Part shown: positions 11,471 through 23,500 of the stretch, piece after piece
How positions within the stretch are numbered: the first letter of the stretch is position 1
Layout: each line of letters starts with the position of its first letter
DNA from: Sinotaia quadrata
Taxonomy: Eukaryota; Mollusca; Gastropoda; Architaenioglossa; Viviparidae
DNA: 64,000 bases
Direction: 5' to 3'
Assembly: GCA_028829895.1 (NCBI GenBank)
Contig: CM054184.1
Span: 26,739,201-26,803,200 of the forward strand
Made by a program: the position numbers and the translations under genes
The notes under the pieces: generated by a model
Seen by the model: the letters and a program-made list of their open reading frames with translations, nothing else
Databases searched by the model: none
What the model was told of the DNA's origin: nothing

Positions 11471-12590
11471 TGTGAGCATTAAAGTCATAATAGAAGTCAA
11501 GGTCAAGATATTCTTCTTAGTATTAATGTATCTGCAAGGGAGAGAATTTCTATATTATTTTGCGTATGCTATAGGTTTGCTTAGCGTAATCCATGATAAT
11601 AACATAATACTCATGCTATTTAACACTAGCACTTCTATATATGTAAGGGAACTGAGTTCCACATTACAGTCTGTATATTAATGGTTAGTTTTACAAAATC
11701 CATGTTAGTATCATCATACCCATGCTATTTTACACACAAAGCTTGTTTGGGGGTGGGGTACGGGGTGGACACCTCTAACATCGTATTCAAAACTAATTTG
11801 TATGTTTGAGGTACGGTTAGAAGTTATTTCTAGAATCGTATTCAACATATGTTCTCTAAAATCATATTCAACATATGTTCTCTAAAATCATATTCAACAT
11901 TAATATTATGTTTGAAGTGTGGGCATACTTTCTTTTAGAACGTTATTCAGCACTAATCTGCCTGTTCTGGTACTGCGCCATATTGTCGACTGTGTCTAGT
12001 TCCAAGCAGAAAAAATGGCGCTTAGTGCAATGTCAGTTAGGACATTGACTGGACTTAAAAATCTGCTCATTATAATTAGTGGACTTAATAATTATCTAGA
12101 ACAAATAGTTGACTTAAAACTCTTCAGAAAGCAGATAATAACCAAACGGGAATAAATCAAGCATTTTAAAAATTACCCTTCACGGATTCTGAAATCTGAT
12201 GAGTTCGAGAAAATTGTAGACTTGCGATGACATAATAACAAATACATTATTTTTAATGTCTGACAGGCTCGGTATTAATATTATATGGTATCATTAAATT
12301 CTTATTTTACATTTTAATGCTGACATTTCTTTTGATTCGAAAATTTGAAACTACCCTTGTCACTATTTGTTAGTGTTTACAGGCACATAAAAGTGTTGAA
12401 GTGCGTTATTTCACCATTAATAGAAGAGGAGAGAATTCATAAGTAGAAAAAAAAGACAGTAACTCTTCCCGACATTTTTACCCCGTCAGCGGCGCTTTAT
12501 GCCTGGCAATGATTCTCTATTACTTTACACTTTAAAATTGGCTTCGTTGCTGACAGGCTTTTCTCCCTTGGCTAATTTCCTTGTCCAATC
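11471..12590. other. AT-rich DNA with a short 26-bp tandem repeat
   Basis: Mostly unique. At about 11830-11910 a unit of about 26 bp (tctaaaatcatattcaacatatgt) is repeated three to four times. No exon was recognised. Confidence 0.4.
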
Positions 12591-12594
12591 CTCG

Positions 12595-12775
12595 ATGGAG
12601 CAAGCCATTTGTGCGTAATCATAACTAGAGCTCTGATTTGCACGTGCACAAAGACCAGCGATATCGACTTGACGACAGCCGCGTGCAAGGTAGAAAACTG
12701 TTCAGCGCTGCGAAACAACACAATTGGTCACGGGTTATAAAGCTACCCGTGTTCTTGTCAGACTGAAGGCTACAT
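12595..12775 (+). promoter_or_regulatory. TATA/CCAAT promoter-like patch
   Basis: A locally CpG-richer island in AT-rich DNA contains an inverted CCAAT box (attgg, 12723-12727), a TATA box TATAAAG at 12736-12742 and an initiator-like TCAGACT at 12758-12764. The spacing between the last two is compatible with a focused plus-strand start. No coding exon could be attached downstream, so the transcript, if any, is unknown. Confidence 0.35.
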
Positions 12776-13019
12776 ATAGACAATAGTAGGTAGAAGAAAA
12801 TTCAAAAGAGTATACAGCTTTCTTTTTTTTCTACCTCCCAGTATCTGCATAAACTTGTAACTGAATTGTTATTAAATCCATTTTTATTGTGATCATCCTT
12901 ATGTGCGTCTTTACAATTCGTCTACACAGAATAATAAGTGAATTTAGAGGGGGGGGGGGAATGGATAAACATTATTAATACTGATTAGCAATACTTTATT
13001 CAAATCTAAAACTTTTGTT

Positions 13020-13165
13020 CTCAACGTCATACGAAAGGCAGACAGAAAGCGTTGTAAATATCATAAGGCAGACAGAAAGCGTTGTAAATATCATACGAAA
13101 GGCAGACAGAAAGCGTTGTAAATATCATACGAAAGACAGACAGAAAGCGTTGTATTTGTCATACG
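13020..13165. repeat. ~33-bp minisatellite, about 5 copies
   Basis: The phrase gacagaaagcgttgtaaat recurs at roughly 24-35 bp spacing with some units truncated. A plus-strand frame reads through it but has no protein-like features. Confidence 0.9.
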
Positions 13166-13429
13166 AAAAACAGACAAAAAGTGTTATATATGTCATAGTT
13201 AGGACAACGGAATGCACTGTAATATCGAAGATCAAATCTGACAAAAAATGAAAGACAAGAGCACCCAGTTGCCTTTGTATCTAAATTCAACATATTTAGT
13301 TAAATGGATTTTGAACTCAACAGCCCGCGAAACGACAAATACTGATGCCTGTATATATAATGTCATTACTCCAGACACTCGGCACTTGTATAATATCGAA
13401 CAAATATAAATATCACAATGGCACATTTT

Positions 13430-14045
13430 TGCATACACTAATGCACACTCACTGACACTCAAACGATGGCACATTTAATCTGTAGTCCAATCACTTTTGA
13501 AGCACACACACTGACACTCAAACAAGGACACAGTTAATCTGCAGGCCATTCACTGTTCTAGCATACACACACTGACTTAGGCCATTCACTGTTCAGGCAT
13601 ACACACTGACACTCACAAATGACACATTTCATTTGTAGCCCAATCACTTTTGAAGCGTACACACTGACACTCAAACAAAGACACAGTTAACTTGTAGGCC
13701 TTTCGCTGTTGAAGTGCACACACTGACAAACAAAGGTACAGTTAACTTGTATGCCTTTCGCTGTTGAAGTGTACACACTGACAAACAAAGACACAGTCAA
13801 CTTGTAGGCCATTCGCTGTTGAAGTGTACACACTGACAAACAAAGACACAGTTAACTTGTAGGCCATTCGTTGTTGAAGTGCACACACTGACAAAGACAC
13901 AGTTAACTTGTAGGCCATTCGCTGTTGAAGTGTACACTGACAAACAAAGACACAGTTAACTTGTAGGCCATTCGCTGTTGAAGTGTACACACTGACAAAC
14001 AAAGACACAGTTAACTTGTAGGCCATTCGCTGTTTAAGCACACAC
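13430..14045. repeat. 55-57 bp minisatellite, ~10 copies, degenerate at the left
   Basis: The landmarks 'cttgtaggcc', 'ttcgctgttgaagtg' and 'acactgacaaacaaag' recur about every 55-57 bp from 13690 to 14040. To the left the units are more diverged (down to about 13430). A minus-strand frame reading through it is an artefact of unit length. Confidence 0.93.
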
Positions 14046-14127
14046 ACGACGTATTTCTTTGTGTCTGATGCTTGTTACAAATGAATGCAGTCGATGAAAG
14101 AAAACTACACTTTATGCATTCTTGAAA

Positions 14128-14560
14128 CCGTTGTGTCTCTAGCTGCCTACATAACAAGTAACAAGTGTCGCTGTCTCTAGCTGACTGCATAACGTAACAA
14201 GTGTGGCTGTCTCTAGCTGACTACATAACATGTAACAAGTGTGGCTGTCTCTAGCTGACTACATAACATGTAACAAGTGTGGCTGTCTCTAGCTGCCTAC
14301 ATAACATGTAACAAGTGTGGCTGTCTCTAGCTGACTACATAACATGTAACAAGTGTGGCTGTCTCTAGCTGCCTACATAACATGTAACAAGTGTGGCTGT
14401 CTCTAGCTGACTACATAACATGTAACAAGTGTGGCTGTCTCTAGCTGACTGCATAACGTAACAAGTGTGGCTGCCTCTAGATGACAGCATAAAATGTAAC
14501 CGTGGGTCTGTCTCTAGATGACTACATAACATGTAACCAGTGGCTCTGTCTCTAGGTGAC
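14128..14560. repeat. 38-bp minisatellite, ~11 copies
   Basis: The unit comprises 'tgtctctagctgactaca' and 'taacatgtaacaagtgtggc', repeated from 14128 and degenerating after about 14450. Confidence 0.95.
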
Positions 14561-15240
14561 AGCATAAAATGTTTAATTTAATGCGCCACCCACTCTTAGT
14601 TTGTACCCAAGTCGAACGTGTCTGGATTTATAAAAACACTCTACTTTTAAGTGTACGGTTAGAAAATTATTTTTGTTCTAATTCTAATCTTAAGTTCAAG
14701 CTAGCGATTTCCATAAAATGTTTCATTTCTAAAACCATATTAATCACAGACTTTGTGCATTGTCTGTAAAGCCCCAAATAGGTTAATGCAAACTTGTAAT
14801 GCTTGACTTAATGGACGAAGTGCAGACATAATCACTTTAGAAATGTGGCAAATGGACAAAGATTTCTTTAAAGTTTTCTAGTCCAATAAAAGAAAAGCAT
14901 TAGTTGGGGTTAATCTGTGCACCAACTCCACGCATTAGTTAAAACAAAATGCTCATGACAGTGGAAATATGTATTCATAGCATCTAATGCTTACTAAGCC
15001 TTTCTGTAAGCTTATTAAATTTATGGAAATACTAATAATAAAATCTCTTTGCTTAAACGCATCGTGTCTATTAGAGAGCGCGTGCACGTGTGTTAGTGCA
15101 TTTATTTTCCTTTTTAATCGTATTAGGTACGTAATGTCTGTGGAGAATATGTATAATTTTACGTACGTATTTTGCCTGAAGGCTCCATCAAATGTGTTCC
15201 TATTATTTATATAACGTAAATGTTTAATTTCCTAATTTAC
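14561..15240. other. AT-rich unique DNA
   Basis: No tandem repeat and no exon with supported splice sites. Under the exon call at 15241-15568 this would be intron or 3' flank. Confidence 0.35.
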
Positions 15241-15568
15241 TTAGACAAGAGTCTGTTCCCAGTGTCCTCATCTTCAGTCAATGCATGATGATATTTTCGT
15301 TCAACACTGATTGGTCCGTGTGGTTCGCGTGTCCACGTTTGTGTGGAATGTACTGCCAGTCCTAACATTTTGGATCGCATCTCGTCATTTCTCGGTGGCG
15401 CAGCTATCAAGAATTGATCATGAGTGACGATGGCACGCACTGAGCAATCGGATACAAGTCTCAAGAAATTTGAAGAACAAATTTGCTCAATTATTTCTGT
15501 CTCACCACATTTGTGTGACGTAGATTGCAAATCATGACTGACTCTGAATGTACAGTTTGCACTGTCTC
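15241..15568 (-). CDS. candidate coding exon, possibly meteorin/NTR-like
   Basis: On the minus strand the frame is open for about 120 residues between a candidate acceptor (GTTTGCAG, ending at 15569) and a donor GTAAAT (15240-15235). This would make an exon of 328 nt. The protein has balanced, non-repetitive composition. A Cys-spaced segment, CGETEIIEQICSSNFL (two Cys nine residues apart, then SNF), resembles the C-x(n)-ELL-xxx-C-T/S-S-D/N-F segment at the start of the NTR-like domain in meteorin-type secreted proteins. It is followed by a Cys and a mixed hydrophilic tail. The match is by eye and short, so the family is a suggestion only. It could also be an exon of another extracellular protein or a chance ORF. 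No partner exon was located. A large 30-bp array begins about 20 nt upstream of the acceptor. Confidence 0.35.
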
Positions 15569-15589
15569 CTGCAAACGTTTGTCTCGCAA

Positions 15590-16580
15590 TAGGGCCTCTA
15601 GTTGTCACTAGTGCTTCTATAGTTACTCTAGTTGTCAGTAGGGCCTCTGGTTAATTCTAGTTGTCACTAGTGCTTCTATAGTTACTCTAGTTGTCAGTAG
15701 GGCCTCTAGTTAATTCAAGTTGTTACTAGGGCCTCTAGTTAATTCTAGTTGTCACTAAGACCTCTAGTTACCTCTAGTTCTCACTAGGACCTCTAGGTAC
15801 CGCTAGTTGTAAGTAGGTTCCCGGTTGTCAGTAAACCTCTATTTGTCTGTAGTCTCTAGTAGTCTTTATTTGTCAGTAGGACGTCTAATTACTTTTAGTT
15901 GTATGTAGGACCTCGTTGTTTATAATTGTCAGTAGGGCCTTTAGTTGTTTATAGTTCTCTATAGGGCCTCTAGTTGTTTATAGTTGTCTATAGGACCTCT
16001 AGTTGTTTATAGTTGTCTATAGGGCCTCTAGTTGTTTATAGTTGTCTATAGGACCTCTAGTTGTTTATAGTTGTCTATAGGACCTCTAGTTGTTTATAGT
16101 TGTCTATAGGACCTCTAGTTGTTTATAGTTGTCTATAGGACCTCTAGTTGTTTATAGTTGTCTATAGGACCTCTAGTTGTTTATAGTTGTCTATAGGGCC
16201 TCTAGTTGTTTATAGTTGTCTATAGGACCTCTAGTTGTTTATAGTTGTCTATAGGGCCTTTAGTTGTTTATAGTTGTCTATAGGGCCTCTAGTTGTTTAT
16301 AGTTGTCTATAGGACCTTTAGTTGTCTATAATTGTCTGTAGGTCCTATAGTACCTATAGTCTTACTCTAATTGTCAATAGTACCTCTAGTTGTCAGTAGT
16401 ACGTCTAGTTGTCAGTAGGGTGCTATTTGTCTGTAGGGCCTCTAGTTGTTAGCGGTACCTCTAGTTGTCTGTAGAGCCTCTAGTTGTCTGTAGGGCCTCT
16501 AGTTGTCTATAGGGTCTCAAGTTGTTGGAAGTACCTCTAGTTGTCGGTAGTACCTCTAGTTGTCAGTAGGGCCTCTAGGT
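15590..16580. repeat. 29-30 bp minisatellite, ~30 copies
   Basis: Units such as 'ctctagttgtttatagt' plus 'tgtctatagga' are nearly identical between about 15950 and 16320. They are more diverged on both sides, where the 'gggcctctagttgtcagta' type prevails. The homogeneous core with decayed edges is typical of unequal exchange. Confidence 0.97.
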
Positions 16581-17394
16581 TTTCAAGTATTAACAGCAAT
16601 CACTGTTTAGCAGTATACTGCTGTTCTTACTTTAAATAAATAAAAGCGAACTACTTATACTTAGTACCGAAAAGGAGAATGCAAATTACAGATTTTCTAA
16701 AGTCTGTGTGCGCACTAGTACAGGTCATTACACATTGCTATTCACATCGCTCGTTACAGCCAAGCAGACCGCACCATTTGTATTCTGCAAGGTTCGTCAG
16801 TTTTTCTTTCAGAGTAATACTGAAGAAGAATTGGGTTACGTCTGGGTACCAGGGAAATTACCAGTACCTTTTGTAAGCATTCGCACCTATTTGGTCTCGT
16901 CTATCTGTTATTGTTAAAGGTGTTCAAGATGACATCTAGCAATTTCAACATCAAAAGAGTTTCAAGAAAAGAAAATAATTCGAAAGGTGGGGGGGACTAT
17001 TACATTGAAATAAACTAAGAATATACACGTATCAAATATTGAAAATAACGTTATCATATTAAAGTTAAATTAATGCTTAAAGTAGTAGCAACATTTATAT
17101 TTTACTTTAAAAACTAATATTTCATAAACTAAGAGTTCATATTAACACTTGTGGAGTTTCTGTTTATTTTTCTTTTGTAAGTGTTAAGTGCCAACAAGTG
17201 TGTTTCTATTAAATTTTCTTTAGTCAGATTTAGAGTGCCATGGCATTGCCAATATTTTGTATTAAAACTCCATCACTGTGGGGTATACTTGACATCCTGC
17301 TTTGTATTGTTATCTCATTTATTGTAACAATACATTTGTCTTTTTGTTTTGTAATGTTTTCTCATACATTATGACACTGTATATGTTTACTTGT
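16581..17394. other. AT-rich DNA, no gene supported
   Basis: A stop-free plus-strand stretch at 16708-16914 contains a good acceptor-like string (TTTTTCTTTCAG) and a downstream GTAAGC. The enclosed 60-nt 'exon' has no family match and was not accepted. The rest is AT-rich with a G-run at 16988. Confidence 0.35.
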
Positions 17395-17660
17395 TTTGTA
17401 TTTTATCTCATTTATTATAAGGTTAGATTTCTCTTCTTCCTGTTTTGTATTTTATCTCATTTATTGTAAGGCTAGATTTCTCTTCTTCCTGTTGCGTATT
17501 TTATCTCATTTATTGTAAAGCTAGATTTCTCTTCTTCCTGTTGCGTATTTATCTCATTTATTGCGAGACTAGATTTCACTTCTTAATTCAACTCTTTATA
17601 TTTGTCTTTTTTTTGTATTGTATTTTAACTCATTTATTGTATTACTATATTTTCTCTTCT
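17395..17660. repeat. ~49-bp minisatellite, 4-5 copies
   Basis: The phrases 'tattttatctcatttattg' and 'ctagatttctcttcttcctg' repeat in order. It is pyrimidine-rich on the plus strand. Confidence 0.9.
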
Positions 17661-18095
17661 TGTCTTCTTGTATTTTTGTCTAGAATTTTATTCAACTGCG
17701 AGAGACTGAGACTTTATAAATGAATAATCATTGTGCATTATTTTGAATGTAAAAATTAATTTACTTAATTCTCGTAACAGAACATTTTGTTTTTAAAAAT
17801 AAGCTGGATAGTTTATATGATTCCTAGTCTAAACCATATTTCAAGTTAGGATCAAAAGAATGATATATACTTGAGTTTCTACCCATTAGTAACATATATT
17901 GCCATGATATAGCTAACGTGAATAGTGACAATTATAGAAAACAGATTTCCAGTCACTATGCCGTGAATGTTTGAATAAAAGTGGGAAATATACTTAAATT
18001 TGAATATTTCTTATATGATGTTTAATTAAAATCAATCAAGTTCTCCAAGAGATCGACTGAAAATATTTTGCTGTACTGCTTGTGCTTTGTGCTGA
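17661..18095. other. AT-rich unique DNA
   Basis: No array, exon or element recognised. Confidence 0.35.
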
Positions 18096-18403
18096 AACGA
18101 TTAGAAACTGGTTATGTTCTTAACTGAAATTGGTTATGTTCTTAACTGAAACTGGTTATGTTCTTAACTGAAACTTGTTATGTTCTTAACTGAAACTGGT
18201 TACGTTCTTAAATGAAACTGGTTATGTTCTTAACTGAAACTGGTTATGTTCTTAACTGAAAATTTTTCGTTTACTTAAACTGGTTATGTTCTTAACTGAA
18301 AATTGTTTGTTTAACTGAAACTGGTTATATTCTTAGCTGAAAATGGTTTGTTTGACTGAGACTGTTTATTTTCTTAACTGACAATGGTTTGTTTGTTTGA
18401 CTG
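18096..18403. repeat. 23-bp-type minisatellite, left part (split by the retrotransposon)
   Basis: Units of the type 'aactgaaactggttatgttctt' occur alongside longer variants ending in 'aatggtttgtttgtttgactg'. The same family resumes at 26721, so the array predates the element. Confidence 0.95.
18399..18403. repeat. target-site duplication, left copy (GACTG)
   Basis: The five bases GACTG directly precede the TG of the 5' LTR. They are repeated exactly at 26721-26725 after the CA of the 3' LTR. A 5-bp duplication is usual for Ty3/gypsy integrases. Confidence 0.93.
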
Positions 18404-19949
18404 TGTCACAGTCTGATAAAATTGTCCGACTTCGTGACCCACTTGCCTTGTTTACTTCAAATTCGAATATTTGAAACCCTTGGCCCTTTGTTCCAAGCTT
18501 CCTTTTTCTAGGTGCTTCTAGAACAGGTCAAGATGTTATGTAACTTTAGGACCATTGTCCAGTTCTCGAACCAACCACATGCTTTGCGAACAGTCACGTG
18601 ATACGCAATATACCTTTCTATATATGTACCCACACGCTTCCGCTCCCTCACTTCGAGCACATTTTAGCTAATTCCATCAGCTTACTCGGGTCGTGAGAGG
18701 CAGCCGGCGCCATAGAGAATCAAGGTACCCTTCGACTTCTCTCAAAGGTATCATTTTATTTAATAGTATTTGCCTATGTATTGTTTAAGTATGTATTTGT
18801 GCTATGTATTATATGATTTCCATATACACTTGAGCATGGTTCAGAGAAATAGCTGAAAACCTATATGTTACGGAATATAAATTTATTGTAACCATTTTTC
18901 CATTTCTGTACTTTAATTTATATTGTTTTAATTCACTAAGAGCCAGAATGCTGCGCTCGATATGAATTCTTCATGTAATTCAATTATTGCGTGTAATTTA
19001 AATTGTAAATTGTGAAGCGCTCTGTCGGCTTGAATTACCCCTTGTATGAACATTAATTTAACGTTGTATCTATTTTATTGCTTCATACGTCATGACTGTT
19101 AAATGGAACACATGTGAGACGATTATATTTTTTCTAAATCTAATTGTAAGCGACGCGAGGTCGAAACTCTTTGTTCAGCGCATTTAATTGAGCCATGCCT
19201 AGGTAGGACCTGTTAGGTTGAGAATTATATCCAAACACGTTGCATCCACAGGTCGGCTCATGGTTCATGTTTCACCATGCCTCACCTGCATTAGCTTATT
19301 GGTGTAAGCGTGTCGAAATCCACTCTGAGGGCCATGCTGCAAAAATTCCAGTTCCTAGCCACTAACAAAGGGACATCATTCCTTATGCACCACGTGTGTC
19401 GTTAAAGGGGGACTGAGGGAACGAATCAGCATGACTGAGTGTTGAGACCAAGGATACAAGAATAGAGCTAAGTGCAAGATCAAGTGTACAGATCTCAAAG
19501 GAACACTTTTCTGGCAATTTAGATTGACAAAAATCAGGCATAGGCGCGTAAAGACAGAGTGAAGACTATTCGCGTTGCATTCGATTTATTGTTAATTTGT
19601 TAAACTTTATTAAATCTTATTTTCTTTGTTAATACCTCTTAGTAGTTGATTTCTATGCACAATAGACCAATTAGATTAATTCTTAGATTTGAATGGGGGC
19701 GGATGAGCAGAAAGATTGATGACGAGTGCATATTAATTTAGAGGGATTTAACTGTTTTCAAATCTAGCTAAAAGTTCGCAGTTTATTAGTCTGTAAATTT
19801 GTCGTCTGAACTACAAGACGCACTTTTAATTAGTCAGATAATAAATTGAGCAACCAGTCTGCGTAGAATATGAGAGGAAGAATTAATTATATTTAAAGTC
19901 TTTTAATTATTCTAAGCAGGGTCTTTAAATAAATACTGGAAACGTAACA
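18404..19949 (+). repeat. 5' LTR (1546 bp)
   Basis: It begins TGTCACAG and ends GTAACA, giving the canonical TG...CA termini (TGT/ACA inverted). Line-by-line comparison with 25175-26720 showed no difference. It is long for a gypsy LTR. It carries a TATA box near 18619, a palindromic-core CACGTG near 18596 and AATAAA strings at 19840 and 19928. Confidence 0.97.
18594..18660 (+). promoter_or_regulatory. LTR core promoter (E-box, TATA)
   Basis: An E-box-like CACGTG (about 18595-18600) precedes TATATAT (18619-18625). The CpG-bearing stretch that follows is where transcription (the U3/R boundary) would be expected. The same sites recur in the 3' LTR. The start site itself is inferred. Confidence 0.45.
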
Positions 19950-20568
19950 AGTGGGGGTCGTCGCGGGATTGATATGTATTAAATTGTAAATTGTAACATT
20001 TTTATACATAGGGCGCATCATAACCTAGAAACGAACGAACGAACAGAATTGCCAATTGTTCTTTTGATTTTTGTATCACTGATTTTCTTTGCTTTTGTTG
20101 TGACATGTGCATGTATTCTTTTGCAGAGTAGCGTGCATGTTAGTTAATGTTGATATATTTAAGCGTAGTTAAATATGTCATGTTAGCTATTGAATGATTT
20201 ATTTAGTATTGTGTTACTGAGTACTTCATTGTGAGGAGTCGAAGGTTATACCGCCAGCTAGGAGAGTTATCGGTAGTAACAGACTTCGGACTATTATATT
20301 TAGGGTGCTAGATATAATGTGTAATGTTGTATGGTAGGAGCCGTGACATTACGAAAGTCTTGGAACAGCGGACACTGTGACAAGCAGGTGAAACGTGTAA
20401 AGAGTTAACGCGTAATTTATTTCGGAAGGTGTTCTGAGTAAATTAAATAATTTTTGTAAGGTTGTAGCCTAAAAGTTATTTTCGGGATAAGCGGAGTTAT
20501 CGCCGACGGTTAAAACACACAATTCACGAGATACATTCTTATTGTAGCCAGCGCGCTAAGACAGTAAA
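19950..20568 (+). other. retrotransposon 5' leader
   Basis: 619 bp lie between the 5' LTR and the gag-pol start codon. The leader begins with two bases and the primer binding site. The rest is AT-rich with several short upstream ATGs and no long ORF. It presumably holds the packaging signal, which cannot be seen from sequence alone. The start AAAATGG at 20569 has A at -3 and G at +4. Confidence 0.8.
19952..19969 (+). other. primer binding site, tRNA-Pro-like
   Basis: TGGGGGTCGTCGCGGGAT lies two bases after the LTR. It resembles the complement of the 3' end of tRNA-Pro (the primer used by several gypsy elements and gammaretroviruses) but with one base missing and one extra in the middle. The TGG start complementing the CCA tail and the position are as expected. 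Assignment to Pro rather than another tRNA is tentative. Confidence 0.65.
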
Positions 20569-23500
20569 ATGGATCGCAAACAGGTTCTCGAAGACCTGAA
20601 AGAAACCGGTATCGTGTTAGGATATCAGGGTGACGAACTGACAAGCTACATTAAAACTGAGCTAGAGAAAGCGGAAAAAGAGAGACAAGAGATAGAAAGG
20701 GAAGAACGTGTAGCTGCTCGTGAAGCTAAAAAGTTAGAAGCTGATAGACTAGCCGAAGCTAAAAAGTTAGAAGCTGATAGACTAGCCGAAGCTAAAAAGT
20801 TAGAAGCTGAAACTGAGGCTAAACGCATAGCAGCAGACACGGAAGCCAAACGCATCGCAGCGGATACAGAAGCCAAACGCATCGCGGCAGACGCGGAAAT
20901 AAAACGGTTAGAATGGGAAGTAAAGAAACTAGAAGTTACTAATCCGAACCGTGACCGCCGAAGCAGTGGTGATTCGCATTCTAGCGATGGAAATAATCAC
21001 AGTAGAATTGAAAATATCATTCCAAAGATAAATATGGTCCCATTTGATGAGAACAAAGATCAAATAGACGCGTATTTAAAAACGTTTGAAAAGTTAGCCA
21101 GAGCAACAAACATTCCAGCGGAACATTGGGCGATAAATTTATCGGGGTTACTGCAGGGTACTGCGAAAAACGAATTCAATAAGCTTAGCGATTCTGAGTC
21201 AGATAATTACGACACAGTCAAGGCCGCATTATTGAAGCGCTACAAACTCACAGCAGATACATACCGCCGTAAATTTAAACAGGCCACGAAAGCCAGTTCA
21301 GAGACGCACGCACAGTACATACGCCGCGTCACGGACTTGTTCCAAAGATGGATAGATCTAGCTGAAACTCCACAGACGTACGCAGGTCTTAGGGATGAAA
21401 TGGTAAAAGACCACATTCTCGGGTCATACAAATCAGATCTACTGATTCACTTAGCAATAAGGGAAAAATCTACGCTAGAGGAGATAGGCAACGCCGCCGA
21501 TCGCTTTGATGACGCACATTCTCAATTCTCGAACGCACACGCGAACAACAAGTCTCGACCGAACGAACCGCAGACTCGAAAGGATAAGAAAAATGACGGG
21601 AAGGCACCTAATGAGCGTGATGATAAAACATCTAAGCCCGACACTAAAAACAAGTCCGACAAACAGAAAGATAAAAAGAATCTTGCATGTTACACTTGTG
21701 GTGATAGTGGCCATTTTTCACGAACATGTCCTGAAAAGAAAACAGCTAAGGTTTACGCAGTAGAAAGTCATACACCTAAAACGGAAAAATCGAATCGAAC
21801 ACCAGTACAGGCAAACGGTCACGATACAATCGCTTTGCTTGATACAGGGTGTGAGCTGGACGCTATAGTAAATGCATCATTAGTTAACCGTACCGACTAC
21901 ACAGGGGAGACAATCTCTGTCACCTTTGCAAACGGCGAACAAGACATTTTACCAGTAGCTGAAGTCTCGATTGTTTCAGACTTTGTAGAAGGAACAGTCA
22001 AAGCGGCAGTTATGGAAAACTCACCGCATGACGTGATCCTTGGTTGCAAGTATGTTTTGCCGTGCAAAAAACAAACTTCAACCGAACCACCACTGGTTAA
22101 CGCTGTAACCAGAGCAGCGAGTAGTAAAGACAAATCTGTAACTGCACCGATGTCTGCCGCACCAGCCGTAGATAAAGCAACAGTTAGCGAGATTAAAATA
22201 TTACAAGCTGAGGACGAAACACTATACAAGTTACGCAAGCAAGCTGTACTTGTTAGTGACGTCAACACTGACGATTCGAATAAGAAAGCGTGCATTATTC
22301 TGAAAAAGGGTTTATTGTACCGCTATTCGAAAGTGGGAGACGAATTTCGGAAACAATTAGTCGTTCCACAAACCAAACGAAATGACGTATTACGATTAGG
22401 TCATGAGAGTCTTTTTGGTGCACACATGGGTGTACAAAAAACAACTAGTCGTATTACAAGTGAGTTTTATTGGCCGGACATCACTGCCGATATCCGTAGA
22501 TTCGTGTTAAGTTGCGACACATGCCAGAGAACACAGTCTAAAAATTCAATCAGACCCGCACCGTTAGGAGAGCCTGAACTGATCAGTGAACCCTACAAGC
22601 GCGTAGCATTGGATTTGATTGGGCCTATAATACCCACATCAACGAGAGGTAATCGATACGTGCTGACCACTATTGATTACGCAACAAGATTCGCCGACGC
22701 AGTACCATTGAAAAATATTGATACTGAAACTGTCGCCGAAGCCCTTTTCGGTCTTTGGAGTCGTGTTGGAATTCCTACTGAAATTTTGACGGATCAGGGG
22801 AGTCAATTCATAGGCAACGTAATGAAGGAAGTAAATCGTTTACTTTCCATCAAACATCTTACTTGCACACCATACCACCCCCAGGCAAATGGTCTGATTG
22901 AAAAATACAATGGGACATTAAAAACAGCACTTAAAAAGCTCGCCACTGATAAACCGAAAGACTGGGACAGATACATCCCTGCCCTACTATTTGCATATAG
23001 GGAGGTGCCACAATCTTCCACCGGGTTTTCACCATTTGAGCTACTTTACGGACGTACTGTACGCGGACCGATGATGATTTTGAAGGCACTTTGGACTGAT
23101 GAAAAGACAGATGACGAAGTTAAGACAACTTATACATACGTCACTGACTTAAGAAACCGTCTTGAAACTATAGGCAAGATAGCACGGGAAAACTTGACGA
23201 TAGCTCAGTCTAGACAGGCAGAATATTACAATAAGCACACCAAACCTAGAGAATTTGAAGTTAATGACAAAGTGTTACTGTTGCTTCCTGAAGCACATAA
23301 CAAACTTCAGATGAAATGGAAGGGGCCCTTTGTAGTTACCGCCAAGCTAGGGGGACTGAACTATAAGGTGCAGACAGGAAGGAGAGAGAAAATCTTTCAT
23401 GTTAACCTACTCAAAAAGTACATAAGCCGTGAGGATCAAACCACTCAAGCTGATTTTGTCGTAGCGACGATAGTTACAGAAGACGAGGGGGATACTGATT

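Noticed and set aside
15237..15608. Full 123-codon ORF starting at the ATG at 15608 as an intact small gene
   Set aside because: The first residues lie in the flank of the 30-bp array. A spliced exon starting at 15568 fits the signals better.
16708..16914. Plus-strand exon with TTTTTCTTTCAG acceptor and GTAAGC donor
   Set aside because: Only 60 nt, no family resemblance, no partner exon.
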